The notes beneath the pieces are model-generated. The model saw only the letters and a list, made by a program, of their open reading frames with translations. It ran no database searches and was not told the origin of the DNA. From Mesorhabditis belari (Eukaryota > Nematoda > Chromadorea > Rhabditida > Rhabditidae), in assembly GCA_958450365.1 (NCBI GenBank), contig CAUEEP010000688.1, forward strand, positions 62,001 through 126,000: a stretch of DNA of 64,000 nucleotides, given 5' to 3'. This document shows, piece by piece, positions 1 through 9,813 of this stretch (position 1 is the first letter of the stretch; each line of letters begins with the position of its first letter). The position numbers and the translations under genes were made by a program.

Positions 1-922
1 CCGGAAAGCAGGTCGAAAAAATTGACAAAGATGGTGTTTTTAGGAGCTTACAAAACTCTATTAGGTTACTGTTTTAGTTGGTATCATCACTTTATTGGGT
101 TTTTTTTCAGGTTCATTTAGTTAAGAAATCGATTCCGGGGAAATGTTTAATTTAAAGTTTTCTTTGAGTCATTACAAAAAAGCGACTAATCATCTTGTTT
201 CAGAGCAATTCTCTTGTTAGCTGATTTTGAAAACTTGAAAATAATCGAATATTTATTGGATCTTGTAAAGTAAGTTTCCCAAGTTGAATGGAGTAGTTTG
301 GGATAAAACTGATAATGAATCAAAACTTTCCCATTAGAATTGGACTGCGGAAGAAAGGAAAACCGATGATGGAGGTGGACTATCCGATTGCTCGACTGAG
401 AAACTATCATCTAGCATTGTCAGTCAAAAGAATGTAAGCGAGATTTCCGAAGCATAATTGTGCAAGTAATGATTGGAACTTTGGCATTTTGGCAGTGTTT
501 TGCCAATACCTTTGCTGTTTCATGGTGATTGCTAACGTTTTATCAACCATTATTTTATTCAATACTTATTTCAAAAAATACTAATATCAATAAATACCCA
601 TATTCAACATTTCAAAAGCTGTGTTTCATAATAAATTCTTAAAAATTCCATCATTTTCGTTCTCGCATCATTTTTGCCTCTTTACCAAAAGAAATGACTT
701 GTCTTGTCTGGGTTTTCGAATTCATAAGAATTTGTCCAATCAAATAATCAAATAAAATTCCTTCAAACCTTATCACAATTCTTGAAAAAAATAAGACACT
801 CAGATGGATGAACCTGAAAAAAACCCAATAAAGTGATGATACCAACTAAAACAGTGACCTAATAGAGTTTTGTAAGCTACTAAAAACACCATCTTTGTCA
901 ATTTTTTAGACCTGCTTTCCGG
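1..922. repeat. Inverted repeat, ~120-bp visible arms
   Basis: Bases 1-121 are the near-perfect reverse complement of 801-922, with a ~680-bp loop. The right arm ends inside the first visible exon of the lectin gene; the left arm starts at the window edge with the reverse complement of the same exon start, so a second, oppositely oriented lectin copy probably lies just left of the window. The arms differ at a few positions, so they are not an exact fold-back read. Confidence 0.85.
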
Positions 923-1660
923 CTTTCCGTGTGATGGTCAAACGTCGGCGTGGATCGGTTATTATGGACGCGGGAAACTCGGCACAGGCCAATGGACTGA
1001 CGGACCGCCGGTCCACTATTTTGGAGCGAATCCGTGGAGTGAAGAGTTCCAGTCTGGAACTAGATTGTATGCAAATTCGCGCACATGAAACAAATCCCTG
1101 TTTAGACCGGCGGCAGACAGTGTGGCGGACTGGTGTGGGGTTGGGTGGACGATTATGTGCATATCTTCAGCTTCGTCTGTAAGATGCCATCAAAGGGCTG
1201 AATGGTCGACAAAAGTGTTTTTTGCCTTCGCTTTTTTATAAGTGATTCAGGAATAAATTTCGAAATTTTGAAAAAATCAGGAATAAATATCGATAAAACA
1301 AATCAGTCTATGATTAGGTTGTCCTATAAAAGCCTAGAGATTTTTGTATTGATCAGTTCCCCTTTTTTTCATGGTGATTGTCTTAACGTTTTGTTAACCA
1401 TTGTTTTATTCAATGCTTATCTCAATAAATACTCATATTAAAAATTTGCTGTTTATCATAATAAATTCTTAACAATTCAACTTGAGAATAATATTTTCAA
1501 CAATTCATCAAAAATTCCTCTTCAGTCATCAAACTTTTCGCATCATTTTTGCCTGTTTACCAAAAAGAAATGACTTGTCTTGTTTGGGTTTTCGAATTCA
1601 TAACAATTTGTCCAATCAAATAATCAAATAAAATTCAATCAAATCGAGAACTTTCAATCA
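480..1660. repeat. Diverged direct duplication, two ~290-bp copies
   Basis: Bases ~515-765 and ~1355-1640 are diverged copies of each other in inverted and direct blocks: both hold a TCATGGTGATTG block, a TTTATTCAATRCTTAT block and a GAAATGACTTGTCTTG block. The second copy forms the upstream region of the Cys-rich gene at 1677, so the first is likely the upstream or 3' remnant of a lost paralogue. Confidence 0.6.
910..1201 (+). CDS. C-type lectin domain protein, 3' exons only
   Basis: Two exons, 910-1066 and 1117-1201, join in phase (donor gtatgc, acceptor ggcag) and end in TGA. The product has the second half of a C-type lectin domain: an AWIG segment, a WTDGPPV segment matching the family's W-x-D-G-x-P signature, a FGANPW segment, and a C-terminal FVCKMP that supplies the last conserved Cys. 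C-type lectins are secreted or surface carbohydrate- or ligand-binding proteins, greatly expanded in nematodes. The first half of the domain and a signal peptide are not found in the 900 bases upstream, which are occupied by the inverted repeat, so this is probably a truncated copy or one whose 5' exons were lost. The acceptor at 909 is a good TTTTTTAG. I am sure of the family, less sure it is functional. Confidence 0.75.
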
Positions 1661-1676
1661 TTAAATCGTTTTTCAA

Positions 1677-2421
1677 ATGAAATCATTTCTTGCGATTCTC
1701 GCCGTTTCGGTGATCTCGGTGGCCTTCTGTTGTCATGGCAGGCAACCAATGGTGGGTTACTGTAACGGTTACAATTAAGCTATTATTAAACTAATTTCTA
1801 AAGACAATAAGCTTTCTGATCAAAGAAACATTGGCTTATATATCCCATTCAGGCGAAAAACAGTTTCACTTCCAGATCCTCTGCGGAACGGATGCATATT
1901 GTCAAGCTTCTGGATGGGAATCGTGCAAACTCATGCCGAATTCGACTTATGGGATTTGCCAAGGACGCATGGTTTGTAGCTCGAGCTTTTAAGTGTTTGA
2001 GAGCTAATATAAGTTCTAATCTAAAATATCCATAGCTTTTGTCTGATAGTCGCAACCATCATCACTAATTATTGATCAGACTTGGCGTCAGACATCGGTA
2101 CTTGACAGCGGTACTTGATACACTTATAGTCCAGTGCCGGCACCGAGACGGATGCCGTTAAATCGAAGTCTACCCAGATAAATCAACCTCTGCAAGACAA
2201 TGGATTGAATCCTACAATCAAAAACCTTTTAGGCCAACATCTGTTCGGATGATGAGTTCTGTGTGAAGAGTGGATTCGGTGAGAGATGTGAGAAGGCCAT
2301 CAATGAGACAAAGGGATCATGCAAGAGAGGAAATCGACCAGCTTCCATCCCATTCCCAAGAAATGGAAGTTTAGTTGAGTATTTGCCATCCTTCAACTCA
2401 ACAACCACCCCACCATCGTGA
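1677..2421 (+). CDS. Secreted Cys-rich protein with two tandem four-Cys repeats
   Basis: Three exons: 1677-~1755 (donor 1755 or 1761; both leave phase 1), 1853-1971, 2233-2421. Exon 1 encodes a signal peptide (MKSFLAILAVSVISVAFC). Exons 2 and 3 each encode one repeat: C-x5-C-x7-C-x10-C in exon 2 and C-x5-C-x8-C-x10-C in exon 3, so the protein appears built by exon duplication. The tail is Ser/Thr/Pro-rich. An AATAAA lies just after the stop (about 2431). The domain is not one I recognise; spacing does not match ShK, EGF or Kunitz domains. Likely an extracellular protein of about 130 residues stabilised by disulfides. The exon 1/2 junction is the least certain point. Confidence 0.7.
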
Positions 2422-2761
2422 ACTAACTTTTTAATAAAGTGTTTCGTTCTGGCAAAATAATATCATCAAGCACCAGTTTTCGTTTTAAAAACTATCAATG
2501 AATGCGACGAATGGCTAAGCGAATTTCGTTTCTGTAAAAAGCATTAACTGCTAAATTAAATGTCGTTTCTGGATTTACCAAAGTTTTATCTGAGATTAGC
2601 CTCATAAGCTCAGACACTTGCTTGAAAGATGTGGACAGGACTTTTCAGCCACCCTGTAGAACAGTTCACTTACTGAACAGAATTTCAATCAATGAGTCAC
2701 AGAGATATTAAATCGGCTTAGCTGCCTTTGCAGTCTATTTTATACTTCTGTTTTAAAATTA

Positions 2762-3280
2762 TTGGGTTGATGCATTGAAAACTTCGGCCTATTGTCATAT
2801 GTGACAGTTTCTTCAAAAGAAACCCATTTTGGTGTCAATGGAAAAGTTGTAGAGAATCAAAAATTAAACTTATATCCAAATTTTCAGAACGACTCAAAAA
2901 TTGGTTTTCAAGAAATGCGAAATTTACGAATTTTCACAAAACTTGCATTTTAAGCGAAACTACTAAGTGTATCTTTTTGGAAATTTGGCTATAAGCCTAA
3001 TTTTTGATTCTCTACAACTTTTCTATTGACACCAAAATGGGTTTCTTTTGAAGAAAGTGCTCAAACTGGGACATATGAACATCTCCAGTCCTCCATTTTC
3101 GAGTCTCACACTTGTCTCACACACAAACCAAAATCCTACTACGAAAGAGGAATCCGCAAATTGCCTGTAAAATGGGCAGAAGCCGTCAATAATAATGGAA
3201 ATTATTTGGAATGAATTGATGGTTTTATGTTGAATAAATTTTAGTTCAAAGTCCCCGCAGCTTTCAATTCACCAACCCAA
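2762..3280 (+). mobile_element. Mariner-derived inverted-repeat element
   Basis: Flanked by TA on both sides with terminal repeats TTGGGTTG.../...CAACCCAA. The interior is itself palindromic: a block with TTCTTCAAAAGAAACCC near 2812 recurs inverted near 3040. Near the 3' end is a remnant of the mariner transposase C-terminus (YYERGIRKLP followed by WAEAVNNNG). A non-autonomous mariner derivative. Related copies lie at 36134-36675, 36947-37037 and 37147-37331. Confidence 0.8.
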
Positions 3281-3479
3281 TACTATTAACCAACTGCGAT
3301 TTGCTTTTACCTAGAAATTACGGTAATCCATAGCCAGGCTGAAAATTCTGGCTAGAGGGCTTGAACCTAGGATTGTTAGGCTTATTGGACAAAACCAACA
3401 AAACCAATTAATCAAATGTGCAAACTGAAAACTCTAAAATTTCGCACTATTTGGATTAGGGTGTGCTCCTCGCGAGTAA

Positions 3480-4165
3480 GTAATTACTCGGGTAAAATTT
3501 GCATGAGTAATCTTTACCGGATTAATCGGCGTTCTGCTCGAGTAACTACGAGTAATCCTTTTTACACGTCGAGTAAATTGAATATCATTACATTTGAAGG
3601 GAATTTGCCACGAAATCAGTTGAAGGGTTGAATATCTTTAAAAGGAGTCGTATATAAGGCGGCGCTTGTGATTTTTGCGCCAATTTTTTTGCAATAATTT
3701 TCGCTAAAAGTAAGGAGAGTTTTTCCTAAGCGTGCGTTTAAAAAAGCCATTACTGGCGGGGAAAACACTCGAATTTGGATACTGAAGTTTGGAGTTATTA
3801 AGTTTGGAGTGTTATTAAGAATATCCTCTAATCATTACTTGAATAAAACTAAACCCGCAGGGTTGTTAAGTAAAGCTTTTTGAGTGTTATAAAGAATGTA
3901 CTCTACTCATTGCATTACTAAAACTGAACCCGCAAATTGTTAGATAAAGTTTTTCGATAAATGTGCGATAAAATTAGGCATGAGTAATCTTTACCGGATT
4001 AATCGGCGTTCTGCTCGAGTAACTACGAGTAATCCTCTTACAGTAAATTGAATATCTTTACAAGCTCGAGTAAATTGAATATCTTTACATTTGAAAGCAA
4101 TTTGCCACGAAATCAGTTGAATATCTTTAGAAGGAGTCGTATATAAGGCGGCGCTTGTGATTGAA
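3480..4165. repeat. Two copies of a ~165-bp repeat with CTCGAGTAA motifs
   Basis: A block of about 165 bp at 3509-3672 recurs at 3977-4163; each contains a GCATGAGTAATC start, a GCTCGAGTAACTACG middle and ends at TATATAAGGCGGCGC. Between them is AT-rich sequence with its own short duplication around 3835-3960. Family unknown; a decayed transposon is the simplest reading. Confidence 0.6.
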
Positions 4166-4739
4166 TCCAGTCACAGCAAAGAAACACTTTATTGAGGGAT
4201 TTTAAATTGTGAAACGATTGACGGATCAATAGAGCTTCTTCTTCTCAAAGCAACCATTGAAACCGTTTGAACAATGCTGTTACTTCTCCGTTTGTTCTCC
4301 AAATTGAAAATGATCAGAATGACGCTAAAAAAAATCATGAGTTTTTGAATGAATGTCTCACCCAAGTGAACAATGAACGAGAAACGGTAAAACTTCAAGG
4401 ATTAAGAAGTAATAGATCGGTAAAGCTTCTGGTAAAGTGTAGTTGGCCGTGTATTTTCCGATGAGAAAACAAGCAGTGATGATATGTGTTGTTACTAACT
4501 GAAAATAAATGTAGAAAACAGGGATTTGAATTCTGCTGCTTTAGCATTGCATCTTAATCGAGCTTTATACAGAACTACTAACTTTTTCAGGTTTAAATCT
4601 CACCATCAACATGTAAATTTGTTCTAATAGTAAGGCCTTTTTGGCTAACCTAGGTTAGGTAGAAGGTTGGAGTCCTGGCAAGGCCAAAATCAGGTTCTGG
4701 CCTTGCCTTGCTGGCTCTGTTGTAGGTCTGTCATACAGA

Positions 4740-4876
4740 AGTCTCCGAGTCAGACTCGATTGGATTGACCGATTGGATTGACCGACTGGATTGACCGATT
4801 GGATTGACCGATTGGATTGATCGATTGGATTGACCGATTGGATTGATCGATTGGATTGACCGATTGGATTGGCCTG
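4740..4876. repeat. Minisatellite, GATTGGATTGACC-type units
   Basis: About ten short units built from GATTGGATT and GACC/GATC. No gene is visible from 4166 to 4960; a possible small open frame at 4267-4464 has no recognisable content. Confidence 0.75.
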
Positions 4877-5024
4877 ACTTCTGGCCAGTTGGGTTCTTGG
4901 TTTGGTCTGACTAACGAGCTAGTTACCAAAATGAATAGCCAAAAATAGCTAAAGCCGAATTTGCACCATTTTTCAGTAAAAGAAGACTTTTTCTATATAA
5001 ATTTCCCAAAATCGAATGAAAACT

Positions 5025-5318
5025 GCTCACCAAAATGGACAAGCGAACATCAGATCTTTTCTTTGTTTCAGAACCTTTTCGCTAAACTTGATTGCTCAAT
5101 TTTTTGTCTCAAAAGCTTGCCATTCGTCGAACTTTCCATAAAGTGATTGAATCAAAAAACATTGTCACTCCAAAAATCGCATACATTATGTAGTTGATGT
5201 TTCGATTCACGAAACGGGCAATAGTATTCATGGCATAACCCCAAGTGTTGCAATATTCAAGAGGACTAAAGTACCAGCCACCATAACAAGTAAAGCCTCG
5301 AGTCGGGTTGACACCTAA
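5025..5318 (-). pseudogene. Seven-transmembrane chemoreceptor (srx-like) pseudogene
   Basis: Reading the minus strand from an acceptor at 5319-5320 (CACTTTAG) gives an exon with CYGGWYFSPLEYC, then RFVNRNINY, then a hydrophobic stretch ending in DSITLWKVRR. Cys, Trp and the D-x-x-T element resemble class-X nematode chemoreceptors. The frame then breaks twice: the continuation KQRKDLMFACPF is in another frame, with a stop between. No start exon is found upstream. I read it as a decayed receptor copy; the class assignment is tentative. Confidence 0.5.
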
Positions 5319-5319
5319 A

Positions 5320-7637
5320 GTGATATGTAAATGTAAAATAAATTTAGACGCCAGGATTGTTATAGATGTGACTCATTGGTTTTGTCCAACAAGCCTAACA
5401 TTTTGTCCAACAAGCGCTATAGTAATAGGTTCAACTTTTAGTTAGGTACTTATTGAAATACTCAGAATTTCCAAATCAATATCTTTCTTGTAACTAATCT
5501 TGAACAGCAAATAGCTTTACTTTGATCTATTCATTTATCCATTTTTATCCTAGCAAAGATTTTTCTTGCTAAAATCGTCTTTCTAGTTATTTTTGTCGCT
5601 AAAATCGTCTTTCTAGTTATTTTTGTTGCTAAAATCATCTTTCTAGTTCTACCGCTAATGAAACTATTTTGAAACTTGTTCATTTTCGTAAATGACTACA
5701 ATTTGACTAGAATTTCCAATTGCTTAAAATAACTTTTGAAAATCGCTGAAATTTGGCCGCTTACTTTGGATCGACGACCGAAAAGTGTACGATTGTCTAT
5801 AGCTGTCAAAACTGATTTTATTGATTAAAATAGAATTTCGGAAAGCAAGAGACAAGACGCTCAAGTCAGAGCGATTATCACACTGTTCTCTCAGCTTAGC
5901 TGAGATTATCACACTGTTCTCTCAGCTTAGCTTACACTTTAACCAAACAAAACCCTTAGATCTAATAAAATAAACATTTCCAATCAATTCCAATCAATTC
6001 CTCGACCCTGAAAACCCCCCGGATACCAATTTACAGTTGAATATCTTCTTTGGGAACAATTTTTACCAATTCGTAGCAATTCGTCTATAATTTCTCCACA
6101 AAATCTCCCATTATTAAAATAATTACAAAATTATTGAAGCTCACGATTTCCAATTTGAATTGTATAAGCAATAATCGGTAGAATCCATAAAATAAGAGCA
6201 TGGGGAAAAGCAAATCTTTCAATTCGTGAATAGTAACGACCTTCAAAGAAGACAGCAAAAAATCTGATAGTGAGCCAATTTCATTCACTTTATTTCAATT
6301 CCAACTACCGATTACAACAAAGTCCATTGCCCAGCATTTGCATTGAATATTGCATTCCGAGATTGAATGATGTGAAAAAGCGATTGAGGACAAAACCGGA
6401 GAGAAGACCAGCCGGGTTCACACAATCCCAACTAAAATTTGGTAAGAATCATCAACTTCTAGCTTATTTAGCTTGAACTTTGGATGTCTACGATTATTGG
6501 ATACTCCTCTAGTTTGTTTCAAAATTGCTTAGCCTTAATACCTTGACGACGATCTTTTGGGAAACGGCCGATTTGGATCAGGGATCAAAATGAATAGCCA
6601 AATCTCAGAAACTTGCACATGAGGGCTTAAAAGACTCTAGAATCCGAATCGGGCCTTAAATTTAGGCCAAAAAACTCCATATAGCTTTACCAAAAAGATT
6701 ATATTAATGAATTTGAGCTTTTTCGAAGACTTGGAACATTTTGAAGAATTTGAGACGGTAAATGAAAATTTGAGACCGAATGCAAAGTAAAAAGGTGGTA
6801 GTGGCCATAACAGGAAAGTACCGAATTTCCTTTAGAATTGTTTTAAGCCTTCAAAAACTATTGACCGCCTTAGAAAAACGCGATCGAACGCGAATCGAAC
6901 CAGCAACCCTTTATTGGAGCCTTAGATTGGCCTCGCGCGCCTCAGACCATTCGGCCATGGAATCCGAGGTAACACCCGGTTTTTCAGCCTTTGACGAAAA
7001 ATTACACAACTTCCCAATAACACTAACGTCGGATTCGGAAAGAGGACCTAAAACTACATACTTTTGCAAATTTTGAGCTCATTAGGTCCATCCAAACGGT
7101 TCCTATTCTGATCTAATAGGTTCCAATACGGTTCCAATCGGTTCCAATAAGTTCCAAGATTGAGATATAGATTCCTACAGTAATCCAAAAGACAGTTATT
7201 TTCAATTTGCATTTAAAATCGTCAACTCGGTGTGTCAATCCAAAGACTTGAGTCAACCCACTTTGACCCAACACTTTAACCAAGTAAATAACAGTTTTGG
7301 TCAAAGTTCCAGAGACCAAGAGTTCGATTTCGGTTACGAAAATTAGGACTCGTAGTGCCTTTAAGATAACCCACCTGAGAAGACAATTAGCTTTGTAGAA
7401 AAACGTCCACGCTTCATTTAATCGACAGTAACAATCAAATAGCAAATAAAATTTGATCGCGTTTGAGACTAGCCGATTTTGCAATGTTGTCCTTACACAA
7501 TAAACGTTTAGACAAACTCCAATGATTCCTAACTGAAAAAAATTGTGAACTAATTGTTTAAAGTTCTTGTAAAGTTCTTTAAAGTTCCTTTATCTTGTAA
7601 ACAATCTACTGTAGTCATGCAAAGCCTTAGCTACCCG
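5320..7637. other. Mostly non-coding stretch
   Basis: Contains a triplicated ATCGTCTTTCTAGTTATTTTTG unit near 5565-5650, a duplicated ~33-bp block near 5875-5930, and a 24-bp block at 5378-5402 that is the inverse of 3374-3400. An open segment at 6270-6440 ends in a plausible donor (AATTTG|GTAAGAATC) and could be an orphan exon, but nothing in it is recognisable. I see no complete gene. Confidence 0.5.
6885..6962 (-). pseudogene. tRNA-derived relic (Leu/Ser-like)
   Basis: On the minus strand ATGGCCGAATGGTCTGAGG is a D-arm typical of long-variable-arm tRNAs, and GGTTCGATTC is a T-loop about 45 nt later. The acceptor ends do not pair and the anticodon arm is irregular, so this is a decayed tRNA or tRNA-derived repeat, not a working gene. 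Confidence 0.4.
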
Positions 7638-7770
7638 GATCTTTTTATTAAGCTCTCCAGAAAGTCTTTTCGGTTTCGTTCTGAAAGGGAACAAGAAGAC
7701 TTTCCGGATAGCCTACTGGACCTGAAGTTCTCCATGATTTTTCACTAACTTGCAAAGTCTGTTTGGACAG

Positions 7771-8130
7771 CTATAAACTAGTCATTCTATGAGTAATTGT
7801 AACATCTATCATAGCATGAATTCTACTATTGTCTTGCTTTTCAAAGTGCTCAATAGCATTATTTTTCCAACCACTAACCAAGACCATAAAAACAGCCACT
7901 GGCAAATTGACCGAATCGTTAACATCCGACCAAATCGGCAAACCATTCCATCCATAGTTAACTCCTTCATAATACGATGCAGAGTACTCGGAAATATTCA
8001 CAAAATCCGCACAAGTCTCCCAGCTCCAATTCTCGTCTTCATACTCCCAGGCGTACAATTCAGTAGACTCATCTTCAGCTTCTGCAGTTGAAATAGCTTC
8101 ATAATAGAATGGATCATATCTCGTATTCAT
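7771..8130 (-). CDS. Uncharacterised acidic protein, copy A
   Basis: Single-exon frame of 119 residues starting MNTRYDPFYYEA. Rich in Asp, Glu, Trp and Tyr, no signal peptide and no membrane segment. Three copies exist here: this one, a near-identical one at 18248-18607 (three substitutions) and a truncated one at 14194-14330. Frame and start are the same in all three, which supports coding. Upstream of each start are tandem TTATAAAGA-GATTGATTAT units with TATA-like sequence. Function unknown. Confidence 0.55.
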   Translation of the reverse strand: MNTRYDPFYYEAISTAEAEDESTELYAWEYEDENWSWETCADFVNISEYSASYYEGVNYGWNGLPIWSDVNDSVNLPVAVFMVLVSGWKNNAIEHFEKQDNSRIHAMIDVTITHRMTSL

Positions 8131-8584
8131 TTAAATAATCAATCTCTTTATAATAATCAATTTCTTTATAATAATCAATAGTATAATCAATCTTTTGACA
8201 AATTTTTGAGAGTTTTTAAAAATTATAGTCCTCGGTTTTCACACACTAATGATCGCCAGCGTACTTGACCAAAAAAGAAAAATGCTGAGAAAACTTGGCA
8301 CTTGGCAATAATTTGCCCAACGACATTTCTGAATGACTTTTAGTTAGTTAAATAAACTGTGGGAAATGATTTAAAACAACTATTATATTTCCAACGGAAA
8401 TATGGGAAAATTTGGATTGTCACGAATTTTTTTGCGCCTCTGTGGCGAGTTTTTGCGATTTAGGTACAGATCAATGAATCCAATTTGAATAGAATTCTTC
8501 CCTAAGCAGTAGTTGCTTCCCAAAATAAATAAGCTTTGACTTTTCGGTCACCTTTTGAATGGTCAAAAAGTTGAAACACAATGT

Positions 8585-8923
8585 CATTCCAGGTGAAGAA
8601 GCTGGTATTGGATCTTGCGAAATCCTGGTGAAGGTGCTGGTATTGGATCTTGCGAAATCCTGGTGAAGGTGCTGGTATTGGATCTTGCGAAATCAATGGG
8701 GCTCAAATTGGGGCATGATGGGCAAATTAGAGTGGATGGGCATATTAGAGTTTGTTTTCTTCAGTTCGAGATTTGTTTGCCTGCAACTTTCTTCCTCAAA
8801 AAAGCTTCGATTTCAGGTGAAAGCCGGCTTGAATTTGTGCCGAATCGAGTCATGGTTTATCGTGCAAGCGGCGGTGAAATGATCGTGTTCAATGGAATAA
8901 ATGATTTGCGTAAATGGTTATGA
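8585..8923 (+). CDS. Uncharacterised frame with a 3-copy 35-bp repeat
   Basis: The start is preceded by three copies of a ~35-bp unit containing GGTGAAG-GTGCTGGTATTGG. The final segment, after a TTTCAG acceptor near 8817, reads ESRLEFVPNRVMVYRASGG and ends DLRKWL-stop; this tail looks coding and is probably a last exon. The upstream exon structure is not resolved. No family recognised. Mirrored at 17455-17793 in the right arm. Confidence 0.35.
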
Positions 8924-9283
8924 TTTTTGTAAATGTTGAAGACTACCTGGCTAGTGCCCAGATGTAGCTCAGTAACCAGGTTACACCTTCAAAATGTTTC
9001 TGCTGTTTCTTCAATTTTTTCTTCTGCTTTTTTGTCTTTTTCTTTCTCTCTTTTCTGTCTTTTCATTGAAGAATTCTTCCATGAAAATTCTTCAAAAAAA
9101 TACAATAACAAGAATGCCTAGAGATAGCATACAATGCTATACAATTTAAATTTAAATTGCATGCCTTGAAAGTCTTGAATGATGACTTGAAAGTCTGATC
9201 GAAAGTTGTCTTGTCGTGAAGTTTCAGTTAACCACCAAAAAATGTATTTATTCATCGATTGTAGCTCAGTTAGCTCTTTTTCT

Positions 9284-9553
9284 TATGGAGTATAGTAATC
9301 GTCTGTTCGGAAATTATAATCAAGCTCCCATGTCTTTGGCTTGCATTCACTGTCCCCCCTTGACTCCGTATTGACAACCTGAAAACTACCTTGCATCAGA
9401 GGTCGGAAAGTTCATCAAGGTCTCAAATGAATGGAAATTAACAAAGCTTTTACATAAATGGCGGCCTCATTATCGTGATCCCATGGATTTGCACACCATT
9501 CATGTTGATAATCATAAGGAGTTCCATCTAACCATTGCAAGGTACCATTTCGC
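9284..9553 (-). pseudogene. C-type lectin domain fragment, left-arm copy
   Basis: Mirror of the right-arm fragment at 16826-17095, where it is described. It lies head-to-head with the channel gene, whose start codon is only 260 bp away, so both may share an upstream region. Confidence 0.6.
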
Positions 9554-9813
9554 TAAAGCACAGGTTACACCCTCAAAATCACAGAACAAGAGTAATTGGA
9601 AACTCCGCCTACGCTTGGTCGAACCTACTTCAACTTGAACTTTCACACTATTAAAAACGCTTTTTTCCGGGTAATTTGAGAGTTCTCTCTTTAAGAGTTG
9701 GCTGAATTGACTTGAAGTGCAAAGAAGGTTATTTGCTCAAAACATAAAAGGGAAAACTCTTTTTTTAAGAGATTCCTTTGAACCATTTGCGTATGCAGAG
9801 TTTTCCCTATCAA

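Noticed and set aside
4961..5146. Open frame on the plus strand
   Set aside because: Shadow of the decayed chemoreceptor on the minus strand.
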